A DNA stretch of 64,000 nt. It comes from an uncultured Methanobrevibacter sp. Its GTDB lineage: Archaea; Methanobacteriota; Methanobacteria; Methanobacteriales; Methanobacteriaceae. A program made the translations under genes and the position numbers. Location: assembly GCF_900314615.1 (NCBI RefSeq), contig NZ_OMWA01000002.1:48294-112293 (forward strand). Reading direction: 5' to 3'. The notes under the pieces were generated by a model. The model saw nothing but the letters and a program-made list of their open reading frames with translations. It had not been told where the DNA came from and did not search any database. The first letter of the stretch is position 1, and each line of letters opens with the position of its first letter. Shown in pieces: positions 45,366 to 53,548 of the stretch.

Positions 45366-46604
45366 TTAAAGTGTGTACAGATTGCCATAGTTGTAAAGCT
45401 TCACATCATCAGGCACTTTATGGATAATATCTTTTGTATCAAAAATAATAGGATTTTCCATTTTTTCGCTGATTAACTTATAATCCGGATGTTTGAACTC
45501 TTTGTGGTCACATAAGATGAGTATTAATTTTGCACCGTCTACAGCTTCAGCAAAACTTACAAAATTATCCCTTTCAATGTGAGGGTCGTGAATTGAAAGT
45601 TCATAACCGTTTTCTTCAAGCTCAGCGATTATTTCATAAGCAGGACTTTCCCTGTCATCACCTGTATTTCCTTTGTAAGAAACTCCGAGTACTGCAATTT
45701 TGCCGTCAGGAATAATTTTTCTTACGTATTTGCAGACAAATGCTGGCATGGAATTGTTGGTATCACGGGCCAGTTTTATTATTTTAGCGGTTTCAGGTGC
45801 CTTTGCATATATGAAATACGGATCAATTGCAAGGCAGTGTCCGCCAACACCAGGTCCTGGTGAATGCAGGTTAACTCTAGGATGCTTGTTTGCCATTTTG
45901 ATAACGTCCAGTGCGTTTACTCCGATTTCTGCACAGATTTTTGCAAGTTCATTTGCAAGTGCAATATTGACGTCTCTGAATGTATTTTCCATACATTTTG
46001 AAAGCTCTGCAGTTTTTGCTTCTGTAAGCATCAGATAGCCTTCAACGAATTGTCCGTAAACTTCACTTGCTTTAACGCTGCACTCCGGTGTTACTCCACC
46101 GATAATACGGTCATTGTGAACCAGTTCCTCTAAAATTTTACCTGGAAGCACTCTTTCAGGACAATGTGCAAGATATAGGTCTTTTCCAATTTCAAAACCT
46201 GCATTTTCAAAAATAGGTTTTATTACCTCATCAGTTGACATTGGAGCTATTGTAGATTCAATAATTACTGTATTTCCCTTTTCCAAAAGTGGAACAATAG
46301 TTTCGCATGCTGTGATAACATAGCTTAAATCGCAGCTGTAGTTTTCAACAATATATGGTGTAGGAACAGTGATGATAAAAGCGTCAGCTTTTTCAGGAGT
46401 TAGTGAAGCTTTGTATGTATTTTTCTTAACGGATTGTCTGATAATGTCTGATATTCCCGGTTCTTCTATATGAATAATTCCCTTATTCAGGTTGTTTACA
46501 ATTTCCTCGTTTATATCTACTCCAACAACTTCGCAATGGCTTCTGCTGAAAAGAGCGGCTGTTGGAAGCCCGATATATCCTTGACCCATAATACATACTT
46601 TCAT
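45366..46604 (-). CDS. wecC: UDP-N-acetyl-D-mannosaminuronate dehydrogenase-type sugar dehydrogenase
   Basis: NAD-dependent UDP-sugar dehydrogenase that oxidises C6 of a UDP-sugar, probably UDP-ManNAc, to the uronic acid. The NAD motif 'GQGYIGLPTAALF' is at residues 7-19. 'ESTIAPMST' is near 113 and 'HCPERVLPG' near 147. The active Cys is in 'PGPGVGGHCLAIDPYF' near 250. Length 412 fits WecC/VipA. It is transcribed away from rfbD; only 71 bases separate the two starts, making a shared regulatory region likely. The UDP-GlcNAc epimerase is not in the window. Confidence 0.88.
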   Translation of the reverse strand: MKVCIMGQGYIGLPTAALFSRSHCEVVGVDINEEIVNNLNKGIIHIEEPGISDIIRQSVKKNTYKASLTPEKADAFIITVPTPYIVENYSCDLSYVITACETIVPLLEKGNTVIIESTIAPMSTDEVIKPIFENAGFEIGKDLYLAHCPERVLPGKILEELVHNDRIIGGVTPECSVKASEVYGQFVEGYLMLTEAKTAELSKCMENTFRDVNIALANELAKICAEIGVNALDVIKMANKHPRVNLHSPGPGVGGHCLAIDPYFIYAKAPETAKIIKLARDTNNSMPAFVCKYVRKIIPDGKIAVLGVSYKGNTGDDRESPAYEIIAELEENGYELSIHDPHIERDNFVSFAEAVDGAKLILILCDHKEFKHPDYKLISEKMENPIIFDTKDIIHKVPDDVKLYNYGNLYTL

Positions 46605-46675
46605 GATTTTAACTCCTCTTTAAATATTAAATATAATATATATTTAAACTATATATTAAATTTTAAGGGATTATT

Positions 46676-47515
46676 ATGAAGATTTTAATTACAGGTTCCA
46701 ATGGAATGTTGGGCCACGACCTGGAGAAAGTTTTAAAGGACAATCATGAATTGGTTTTAACTACTTCAAAAACATTGGATATCACAGATAAGGATAAGAC
46801 TATAGATTTTATAGTTGAATGCAAACCTGATGTTGTAATCAACTCTGCAGCATATACCGATGTGGACGGATGTGAAACCAATCAGGATCTTGCCTATGCA
46901 GTCAATGGGGATGGTGTCAGAAACCTTGCCCTTGCATGCAAGCAGATTGACTGTCCGCTTGTTCATGTAAGTACAGATTACGTATTTGATGGAACAGCAA
47001 GAGAGCCAATAGCTGAAGACGGCGAAATAGGGCCTATCAGCATTTACGGCAAAAGCAAACTTAAAGGGGAAGAGGCCATCCAGGAAATACTGGACAAGTA
47101 TTTCATTGTGAGAACCGCATGGCTATATGGAATAAACGGAAAGAACTTCCCGAAAACAATGCTGGAACTGGCTGAAAACCATCCGGAAATTACAGTTGTC
47201 TATGATGAGGTCGGAACACCGACTTACACTCCGGATTTGGCTTATGGTATTTCCCAGCTGATTGAAACTGATTATTACGGTATTTATCATTTAACTAATT
47301 CCGGAAGCTGTTCATGGTGTGAATTTGCAAGATACATTTTTGAAATTGCCGAAAGGGATGTTAAAGTAATTCCCGTTACAGCATCTGAGTTTTCAAGACC
47401 TGCTCCAAGGCCAAGTTATTCAGTATTGAAAAATGAAAAATGGGTTGAAAACGGATTTGAACCTTTAAGGGATTATAAAGAAGCTATTAAAGAATATATT
47501 GAGTTGATTAAATGA
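46676..47515 (+). CDS. rfbD: dTDP-4-dehydrorhamnose reductase
   Basis: Last enzyme of dTDP-L-rhamnose synthesis, using NAD(P)H. 'ILITGSNGMLGHDL' is at residues 3-16, 'VINSAAYTDVDGCE' near 58, and the catalytic 'HVSTDYVFDG' plus 'YGKSKLKGE' near 97 and 123. Length 279 is typical. Its stop overlaps the ATG of the secreted barnase-like gene (ATGA), so the RNase is translated from the same message. It is first in its transcription unit, while rfbA, rfbC and rfbB follow after a terminator. Confidence 0.93.
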   Translation: MKILITGSNGMLGHDLEKVLKDNHELVLTTSKTLDITDKDKTIDFIVECKPDVVINSAAYTDVDGCETNQDLAYAVNGDGVRNLALACKQIDCPLVHVSTDYVFDGTAREPIAEDGEIGPISIYGKSKLKGEEAIQEILDKYFIVRTAWLYGINGKNFPKTMLELAENHPEITVVYDEVGTPTYTPDLAYGISQLIETDYYGIYHLTNSGSCSWCEFARYIFEIAERDVKVIPVTASEFSRPAPRPSYSVLKNEKWVENGFEPLRDYKEAIKEYIELIK

Positions 47516-47961
47516 ACAAGAAACTGGTATTAATCATCGCACTTGTCATTGCATTGTTTACAATAGGCAGCGTAAGTGCGGGATTTTTTGATTTTTTTAA
47601 GTTCGGCGATGATTCATCTTCCGTTAAAGTTGATGAAAATGGCCAATACTGTACTGTAGATGAGGTTGCTGCATACATTAAGCAGTATCATAAGCTTCCA
47701 AGCAACTATATAACCAAAAAAGAGGCACAGGCTCTCGGATGGCATGGCGGACCTCTTAAAGATTATGCTCCCGGAAAAAGTATAGGTGGGGATACATTTA
47801 CCAACCGCCAGCATGTGCTTCCCGACAGTGATGCAAAATACATTGAATGCGACATTAACGCAAATGGAACCGCTCGCGGAGCCGAAAGAATTGTTTACAA
47901 TTCCGGTGATTTTAAGGTCTACTACACTTCAGACCACTACAACACATTCAAAGAGGTTTAA
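47512..47961 (+). CDS. Secreted barnase-like ribonuclease
   Basis: A 149-residue protein with a Sec signal peptide (basic MNKK head, hydrophobic run, cut after 'SVSA' near residue 23). The rest closely follows Bacillus barnase: 'YIKQYHKLPSNYITKKEAQALGW', 'APGKSIGGD', 'TNR' and 'TSDHYNTF' are recognisable. All catalytic residues are present: Lys61 (barnase K27), Arg99 (R59), Glu112 (E73), Arg122 (R83), Arg126 (R87) and His142 (H102). It should cleave RNA after purines outside the producing cell. The gene is coupled to rfbD by a four-base overlap, and a barstar gene follows directly. Confidence 0.93.
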   Translation: MNKKLVLIIALVIALFTIGSVSAGFFDFFKFGDDSSSVKVDENGQYCTVDEVAAYIKQYHKLPSNYITKKEAQALGWHGGPLKDYAPGKSIGGDTFTNRQHVLPDSDAKYIECDINANGTARGAERIVYNSGDFKVYYTSDHYNTFKEV

Positions 47962-47962
47962 A

Positions 47963-48193
47963 ATGCAGCTTGATGGCGAAATGATTAAAGAAAAGGGGCA
48001 TGACTATATTGCTGAAGTGCTGAATTTTCCGGATTACTATGGAAAAAACCTGGATGCGTTATATGACTGTCTTACCGAAATCGAATGTGAAATCCAACTT
48101 GTCAATGCCGGTGCCGTTGATAAGGATATTGTTGACACATTCAAGGATGCGGCCATTGAAAATGAATTTTTGAAATTTGAAAGTTTTCCATAA
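47963..48193 (+). CDS. Barstar-like ribonuclease inhibitor
   Basis: A 76-residue cytoplasmic protein with the barstar signature 'FPDYYGKNLDALYDCLTE'. Barstar's barnase-contact residues D35 and D39 correspond to Asp31 and Asp35, and Tyr29 to Tyr25. It lacks roughly a dozen N-terminal residues found in Bacillus barstar but keeps the first strand ('MQLDGEMI'). The ATG lies one base after the barnase stop with an AAGAGGT site. I reject the longer frame from 47786, which starts inside the barnase gene in another frame. It presumably protects the producer from mislocalised RNase. A hairpin terminator follows. Confidence 0.9.
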   Translation: MQLDGEMIKEKGHDYIAEVLNFPDYYGKNLDALYDCLTEIECEIQLVNAGAVDKDIVDTFKDAAIENEFLKFESFP

Positions 48194-48209
48194 CTTTCAA
48201 CTCTTTTTT
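48179..48209 (+). terminator. Terminator ending the rfbD-barnase-barstar unit
   Basis: GAAAGTT/AACTTTC (7-bp stem) spans the barstar stop and is followed by CTCTTTTTTT. It separates this unit from rfbA, which has its own AT-rich upstream region. Confidence 0.6.
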
Positions 48210-48260
48210 TAAATAATTTTTATTAATCATTAACAACAAAATTCTATTTTAGTGATTGTT

Positions 48261-49127
48261 ATGAAAGGTATAGTACTTGCAGGTGGTTCTGGGACCCGTC
48301 TTTATCCTATTACAAAAGCGGTTTCAAAGCAGTTATTGCCTTTATATGATAAACCTATGATTTATTATCCAATATCCGTTCTTATGCTTGCGGGTATCAG
48401 GGAAATTTTAATCATATCAACTCCCCGTGATTTACCGATGTTTAAGGATTTGCTGGGTGACGGAAGCAGTTTCGGTGTTGAATTTTCATATGAAGTTCAG
48501 GAAAATCCTAATGGCCTTGCAGAAGCATTCATTGTTGGTGAAGAATTCATTGGCGATGACAATGTTGCTTTGATTTTAGGAGACAACATCTTCCACGGTC
48601 ACAGATTTACTGAAATCCTTAAAAGGGCTAAAGACTTGAAAGAAGGTGCTGTCATTTTCGGATACTACACCAATAATCCTGAAGCTTTTGGAGTAGTTGA
48701 ATTCGATGATGAATGGAACGTTTTATCAATTGAGGAAAAACCGGAAAAACCTAAATCAAATTATATTGTACCTGGCCTTTATTTTTATGATAATGATGTG
48801 ATTGAGATAGCTAAAAATGTAAAGCCTTCAGACAGGGGCGAACTTGAGATTACATCAGTCAATGAAGAGTATCTGAAACGTGGAAAGCTTAAAGTTGAAC
48901 TTCTGGGAAGAGGTATGGCTTGGCTTGATACAGGTACTCATGAAGGACTTTTGGAAGCTTCAAACTTCATAGAAACTATTCAAAAAAGACAAGGATTATA
49001 TATTGCCTGTCTTGAAGAGATAGCTTATCTTAAAGGATACATCAATGATGAAGAGCTGCTTAATACAGCTAATGAACTTAAAAAAACTGATTATGGGCAA
49101 TACTTGTTTAATCTAGTTAAAAAGTGA
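48261..49127 (+). CDS. rfbA: Glucose-1-phosphate thymidylyltransferase
   Basis: Makes dTDP-glucose from glucose 1-phosphate and dTTP, the first committed step to dTDP-rhamnose. The nucleotide-binding motif 'GIVLAGGSGTRLYPITKA' is at residues 3-20, and 'PLYDKPMIYYPISVLML' near 27. 'LILGDNIFHG' near 102 and 'SIEEKPEKPKS' near 155 also match. I start at the ATG at 48261 (288 residues); the GTG three codons earlier belongs to the GTGATT ribosome binding site. rfbC follows five bases downstream. Confidence 0.95.
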   Translation: MKGIVLAGGSGTRLYPITKAVSKQLLPLYDKPMIYYPISVLMLAGIREILIISTPRDLPMFKDLLGDGSSFGVEFSYEVQENPNGLAEAFIVGEEFIGDDNVALILGDNIFHGHRFTEILKRAKDLKEGAVIFGYYTNNPEAFGVVEFDDEWNVLSIEEKPEKPKSNYIVPGLYFYDNDVIEIAKNVKPSDRGELEITSVNEEYLKRGKLKVELLGRGMAWLDTGTHEGLLEASNFIETIQKRQGLYIACLEEIAYLKGYINDEELLNTANELKKTDYGQYLFNLVKK

Positions 49128-49131
49128 TTTT

Positions 49132-49692
49132 ATGGGAAAATTTAAATTTACTGATTTGGAAATCGAAGGAATGTTTACAGTTGAACCTACTGTCTTTGAG
49201 GACAACAGGGGATACTTTATGGAATCTTATAATGAAAATGATTTTAAAGAAGCAGGCCATGATTTGACCTTTGTTCAGGATAATCAATCAAAATCTTCAA
49301 AAGGAGTCCTGAGAGGCCTTCATCTGCAGGTAAATTATCCTCAGGGCAAACTTGTTCGTGTTATAAAAGGCGAAGTCTTTGATGTGGGTGTTGATTTAAG
49401 GGCAGATTCACCTACATACGGAAAATGGGCAGGAGCTATTTTATCTGAAGAGAATAAAAAGCAATTGTACATCCCTCCAAAATTTGCTCATGGTTTTGTA
49501 GTTTTATCCGATGAAGCGGAATTCCAGTACAAATGCACAGAATTCTACCATGGTGAAGATGAAAGCGGCATAATGTGGAATGACGAGGATATTGCAATTG
49601 ACTGGCCGATTGATGATATTGATGAAATAATTCTTTCAGATAAGGACAAGCAGTGGAAAACCCTTAAGGAATCTCAAATTAAATATGAGTGA
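49132..49692 (+). CDS. rfbC: dTDP-4-dehydrorhamnose 3,5-epimerase
   Basis: Epimerises C3 and C5 of the dTDP-4-keto-6-deoxyglucose intermediate. Cupin fold with 'EPTVFEDNRGYFMESYN' near 18, the catalytic His in 'VLRGLHLQ' near 63 and 'VRVIKGEVFDVGVDLR' near 77. 'KFAHGFVVLSD' follows near 122. Length 186 is normal. The ATG has a GTGATTTT site. Its stop overlaps a possible upstream ATG of rfbB. Confidence 0.95.
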   Translation: MGKFKFTDLEIEGMFTVEPTVFEDNRGYFMESYNENDFKEAGHDLTFVQDNQSKSSKGVLRGLHLQVNYPQGKLVRVIKGEVFDVGVDLRADSPTYGKWAGAILSEENKKQLYIPPKFAHGFVVLSDEAEFQYKCTEFYHGEDESGIMWNDEDIAIDWPIDDIDEIILSDKDKQWKTLKESQIKYE

Positions 49693-49696
49693 TAAC

Positions 49697-50704
49697 ATGA
49701 CAAAAATACTTGTTACTGGAGGAGCAGGGTTTATAGGAAGCAATTTCGTAAGGTACATGGTTAATAAGTATTCAGAATACGAGATTGTTAATCTGGATGC
49801 ACTCACTTACTGCGGAAACCTTGAAAACTTAAAGGATATTGAAAATCATGACAACTATTCATTTGTCAAAGGAGATATCAGGGATAAGGAAGTTGTTGAT
49901 GATTTGGTTAGGCAGTGTGACTATGTGATAAATTTTGCCGCTGAAAGCCATGTCGACAGAAGCATAGAAGATCCTGAAATCTTTATTAAATCCAATGTTT
50001 TGGGCACACAGACACTTTTGAATGCGGCAAAGGAATTCGGTGTTGAAAAATACATCCAGATTTCAACCGACGAGGTCTACGGAACATTAGGTCCTGAAGG
50101 CTATTTTACAGAAACAACTCCTCTTCAGCCTAACAGTCCATATTCTGCTTCAAAAGCAGGAGGGGATTTGATTACAAGGGCATATGGTGAAACATTTGAT
50201 TTGCCGATTAACATTACTCGATGCTCAAATAATTACGGTCCTTATCAGTTTCCAGAAAAACTGATTCCTCTGATGATTTCAAATGCGCTGGAAGACAAAA
50301 AACTCCCGATTTACGGTGACGGTAAAAATATCAGGGACTGGCTCCATGTCCATGACCACTGTGTAGCAATTGATTTGGTAATGCATGAAGGTAAACTTGG
50401 AGAAGTCTACAACATTGGCGGAAACAACGAAAAGCAAAACATCGAAATCGTCAAACTGATTTTAAAAGAATTGGGTAAGGATGAGTCATTGATAGAATTT
50501 GTCACAGACAGGTTAGGCCACGACAGACGTTATGCTATAGATTCAACAAAAATCCAAAATGATTTGGGATGGAGTCCTTCATATACTTTTGAAACAGGTA
50601 TTGTTGAAACAATCCAATGGTATTTGGACAATCAGGACTGGACCAGTCAGGTTAAAAGTGGAGATTATCAGAAATATTATGAGAAAATGTATGGCAACAG
50701 GTAA
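49697..50704 (+). CDS. rfbB: dTDP-glucose 4,6-dehydratase
   Basis: NAD-dependent SDR enzyme, the second step of dTDP-rhamnose synthesis. 'ILVTGGAGFIGSNFVRY' is at residues 4-20, 'INFAAESHVDRSI' near 78 and 'QISTDEVYGTL' near 118. 'SPYSASKAGGDL' near 150 holds the catalytic Tyr-Lys pair, and 'RCSNNYGPYQFPEKLIPL' follows near 177. I prefer the ATG at 49697 after GAGTGAT; the ATG at 49685 overlaps the rfbC stop. With rfbA, rfbC and rfbD the full dTDP-L-rhamnose pathway is present. Confidence 0.95.
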   Translation: MTKILVTGGAGFIGSNFVRYMVNKYSEYEIVNLDALTYCGNLENLKDIENHDNYSFVKGDIRDKEVVDDLVRQCDYVINFAAESHVDRSIEDPEIFIKSNVLGTQTLLNAAKEFGVEKYIQISTDEVYGTLGPEGYFTETTPLQPNSPYSASKAGGDLITRAYGETFDLPINITRCSNNYGPYQFPEKLIPLMISNALEDKKLPIYGDGKNIRDWLHVHDHCVAIDLVMHEGKLGEVYNIGGNNEKQNIEIVKLILKELGKDESLIEFVTDRLGHDRRYAIDSTKIQNDLGWSPSYTFETGIVETIQWYLDNQDWTSQVKSGDYQKYYEKMYGNR

Positions 50705-50705
50705 T

Positions 50706-50718
50706 TTTACACTTGAAA
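50706..50718 (+). promoter_or_regulatory. Exact mini-ORB 13-mer after rfbB
   Basis: TTTACACTTGAAA followed by TATACCC, two bases after the rfbB stop. It resembles the origin boxes and the isolated box at 7129. It is about 33 kb from the origin. Confidence 0.45.
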
Positions 50719-50923
50719 TATACCCTTATTAATTATACATTTTTTATTTTTTTCTTTTAATTTTTTTATTTTTATTCATTATTTTTTTATAAAATGTTTA
50801 TTTTAATTATAATTTATCTATTAAATCTTTTAAAAAATTTTAAACAAATAAAGATAATTTTATATATTATTATTCTTTAATATTATTCAGTGACATTAAG
50901 TTTTTAGGGAAATGGTGATTTGG

Positions 50924-51190
50924 ATGTTGGAACAATATTTACCGTTTGTGGGCTTGATTATTTTTGGTAATATTGAAAACCTTGTACTTTCTTCACAAGG
51001 CGTTGTTGCAGGTGTAAACCCTTTAAAATTAGGTATTGTAAGTCTTATTGTTGTTTCATGCTGGCTGATGATTGGAACATTTGCAACACAGTTATTTATT
51101 GATTATGTTGATTTTATTAATTTCATAGGCGGACTGGCAATCTTTATTTTAGGTCTGCAGGCTATGATTGTTTCCGTAAGGGGTGAATAA
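50924..51190 (+). CDS. Three-helix membrane protein, first of a tandem pair
   Basis: An 88-residue protein with three predicted membrane helices. The first contains 'FGNIENLVLSSQGV' with an embedded Glu, the third 'INFIGGLAIFILGLQAM'. The pattern (acidic residue in helix 1, a Gly-rich last helix, half-size) recalls one repeat of LysE/MntP/TerC-type exporters, suggesting a half-transporter. Function and substrate are unknown. I chose the ATG at 50924 after GGTGATTT over the in-frame ATG at 50912. A paralogue follows immediately. Confidence 0.7.
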   Translation: MLEQYLPFVGLIIFGNIENLVLSSQGVVAGVNPLKLGIVSLIVVSCWLMIGTFATQLFIDYVDFINFIGGLAIFILGLQAMIVSVRGE

Positions 51191-51191
51191 T

Positions 51192-51476
51192 GTGTTATCA
51201 GATTTAAAACCTTTTTCAGCTCTAATAGTTTTTGGAAACATTGAAAATCTAATTCTTGCCGCTCAGGGAGTTTCAGCATGTGTTGACCCTTTAGGTTTAG
51301 CTATTTTAAGTTTGATTGCAGTTATCTGCTGGTTTTTTATAGGAACATTCGGTACAAAAGTGGCTATGAAATATGCAAGATATATTAATTTCATTGGAGG
51401 ACTTGCAATATTCATCTTAGGTGTTCAGGCAATGTTAGAGTCAATCCCTGGAATTTTAGCATTTTTCTTTCATTAA
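51192..51476 (+). CDS. Three-helix membrane protein, second of a tandem pair
   Basis: A 94-residue paralogue of the preceding protein; 'FGNIENLILAAQGV', 'DPLGLAILSLIAVICWFFIGTF' and 'INFIGGLAIFILGVQAM' align closely with it. The likely start is GTG 51192, placed after GGGGTGA; a GTG at 51183 lies inside that site. The two genes lie end to end and are probably made together, which suggests a heteromeric complex of two half-units. It lies within the surface polysaccharide locus, but no sugar link is evident. Confidence 0.7.
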   Translation: MLSDLKPFSALIVFGNIENLILAAQGVSACVDPLGLAILSLIAVICWFFIGTFGTKVAMKYARYINFIGGLAIFILGVQAMLESIPGILAFFFH

Positions 51477-51497
51477 TTTATCTTAACATTGATTTTT

Positions 51498-52580
51498 ATG
51501 AGGTATTTTAAGCATAGGATTTATGGAGCTCTATTTAAGTTATTTAAGTACACTTATGTTGAAAAAAATAGGGTTTCATTTATCATAGATTCCAATGAAT
51601 CCTTTAAAGGAAATTTGGACTATATTAAAAAAGAATTTGAAAAAAGAGGAAATTTTGAATTTTATTTTTTCTATAAGGATAAGCTGTCTTTTAAAAGCTT
51701 CAAGCTTTTGGCAGGATCCAGATTCATATTTTTAAATGATAACTTTTTCCCTTTGGCTTTCATGCAGTTCAGTCCGAAAAATATTGTAGTCCAGTTATGG
51801 CATGCTCCTGGAGCATTTAAGAAATTCGGAGGATCTGTTGATTTTAAAAGCAGAAAAATACTCGAAAAAGCAAGCAAGAACACAGATTACCTGATTGTCT
51901 CATCCAGCAATATACAGGATTGCTATAGGGAAGCTTTTCAGATTTCCAAAACTAAAATCAAGCCGTTAGGTCTTCCAAGAGCAGACTACTACTTTGAAAA
52001 CCATGATATTGATGAGTTAAAGTCCAAGTTCTTTGAAAAATATGATTTGCCGAGCGATAAAAAGATAGTTCTTTATGCGCCTACTTTCAGAGATGAGGAA
52101 AAATACAATAATGTTTTCGATTACCTTGATTTGGAGAAATTCAACCAGTCTTTGGGTGATGAATACATTTTGGCTTTAAGACTCCATCCAAAAATCAAAA
52201 AATTTTACAGCGGCGAAATTTCATCAGAAGAGCAGTATATAGACTGCAGCGATTATCCTTCAGAGCAGGAACTGCTGCTTATAAGTGACATTCTGATAAC
52301 TGACTATTCATCCATCATGATAGAATTTGCTCTTTTAAACAAGCCGATTATATTTTTCACCTATGATTTTGAAAGTTACATGACAGAAGAAAGAGGGTTT
52401 TACTTTGACTTTAAATCTACAGTTCCGGGGCCCGTAGTCTATGATTCAAATCAGCTGATAGATGTCATCAAAAGCAATAGCTTCGATGAAAATAAAATAT
52501 CCGAATTTGTTAAAACACAATTTAATGAAATGGACGGTCAATCATCAAAAAGAGTTGTTGATTATCTTATGAAATTATGA
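51498..52580 (+). CDS. CDP-glycerol glycerophosphotransferase family protein
   Basis: A 360-residue member of the TagB/TagF-like family that transfers glycerol phosphate, or in some members another polyol phosphate, from a CDP-activated donor. 'VVQLWHAPGAFKKFG' near 95, 'LGLPRADYYF' near 155, 'VLYAPTFRDEE' near 190 and 'LLISDILITDYSSIMIEFALLNKPIIF' near 260-285 are family landmarks. In bacteria the family builds teichoic acids. Archaea with pseudomurein lack these, so this probably decorates another surface polymer. The ATG at 51498 fits the family start better than the TTG three codons earlier. Confidence 0.83.
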   Translation: MRYFKHRIYGALFKLFKYTYVEKNRVSFIIDSNESFKGNLDYIKKEFEKRGNFEFYFFYKDKLSFKSFKLLAGSRFIFLNDNFFPLAFMQFSPKNIVVQLWHAPGAFKKFGGSVDFKSRKILEKASKNTDYLIVSSSNIQDCYREAFQISKTKIKPLGLPRADYYFENHDIDELKSKFFEKYDLPSDKKIVLYAPTFRDEEKYNNVFDYLDLEKFNQSLGDEYILALRLHPKIKKFYSGEISSEEQYIDCSDYPSEQELLLISDILITDYSSIMIEFALLNKPIIFFTYDFESYMTEERGFYFDFKSTVPGPVVYDSNQLIDVIKSNSFDENKISEFVKTQFNEMDGQSSKRVVDYLMKL

Positions 52581-52587
52581 GGTCATT

Positions 52588-53547
52588 ATGAGCAATATTA
52601 AAATCAGTGTTATAATTCCAGTTTATAATTGTGAGGAATATATAGGTACTACACTAAAATCAGTAATCAATCAAAATTTTAAAGATTATGAGATTATAGT
52701 AATTGATGACGGTTCAACCGACAACAGTCTTGAAATCATTAAATTAACATTAAAAGGCTGCGGCATAAAGTACAAGATAATCCATCAGAAAAATGCAGGT
52801 GTCAGTGTTGCCAGAAATCAGGGAATTTTAGCATCTGAAGGAGAATTTTTAGTTTTTGTTGATGGTGATGACTATATACTGGAAAATCATCTCTCAGAAT
52901 TGTATGTTGAAGGTTATGACTTTACATTAACACAGTTTGCGAAAAAGCATGACGATAGGCTTTCAAACTATAATAATTTTGATTTTGAATCGATATTAAC
53001 TGACGAGTTTATTAAAAAGGAACTGAATATGGAAATTTTGTTTAATTTTTTCCAGCTTGCATATAAGGCAGATATAATTAAGGGCAACAATATCTTTTTT
53101 ACGCCTGGCGTTGTCTATGGTGAAGACATAGAATTTGCACTTAAGGCGCTGATTCACGGAGACAGGATACATGTCAGCAATGAAGTGACCTACTATTATA
53201 TTCAAAGGTATGACTCTGCAATCAGAACTACGGAATACAGGCGCTTTGATGTTGTTGAGATATTTGAAAATCTCTCCACTTACTATAGGATTCACGGAAA
53301 GAACAAACAGGCGGATTTAATCATTTATTCAAGAATACCTAGAGCAATATTTGGAAATATGAACTATTTCTTTTATAGCTGCTATGGTTTTGAAGAGGTT
53401 ATGTATGTAATGAAGAAAAAGAATCTCTTTTCAAAGCTGGCCAGATTCCGAGGAAATTTAAAGTTTAAGATAAAAGTGCAGCTATTTTTATTAAATCCGA
53501 AATTATATTATAAAATGTGGTTTAGATTTAAAAATTCAATTGATTGA
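52588..53547 (+). CDS. GT2 family glycosyltransferase
   Basis: A 319-residue cytoplasmic inverting glycosyltransferase. The GT-A fold motifs are 'VIIPVYNCEEYIGTTLKSV' near residue 8, 'VIDDGSTDNS' near 39, 'NAGVSVARNQGI' near 70 and 'FVDGDDYIL' near 90. It lies seven bases after the CDP-glycerol transferase gene and one base before the next GT2 gene, in one operon. Donor and acceptor cannot be read from sequence; a lipid-linked surface glycan is likely. Confidence 0.87.
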   Translation: MSNIKISVIIPVYNCEEYIGTTLKSVINQNFKDYEIIVIDDGSTDNSLEIIKLTLKGCGIKYKIIHQKNAGVSVARNQGILASEGEFLVFVDGDDYILENHLSELYVEGYDFTLTQFAKKHDDRLSNYNNFDFESILTDEFIKKELNMEILFNFFQLAYKADIIKGNNIFFTPGVVYGEDIEFALKALIHGDRIHVSNEVTYYYIQRYDSAIRTTEYRRFDVVEIFENLSTYYRIHGKNKQADLIIYSRIPRAIFGNMNYFFYSCYGFEEVMYVMKKKNLFSKLARFRGNLKFKIKVQLFLLNPKLYYKMWFRFKNSID

Positions 53548-53548
53548 T

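Noticed and set aside
47786..48193. Longer 135-residue version of the barstar protein
   Set aside because: The extension is barnase coding sequence read in another frame. The ATG at 47963 has a proper ribosome site and begins at the barstar fold.
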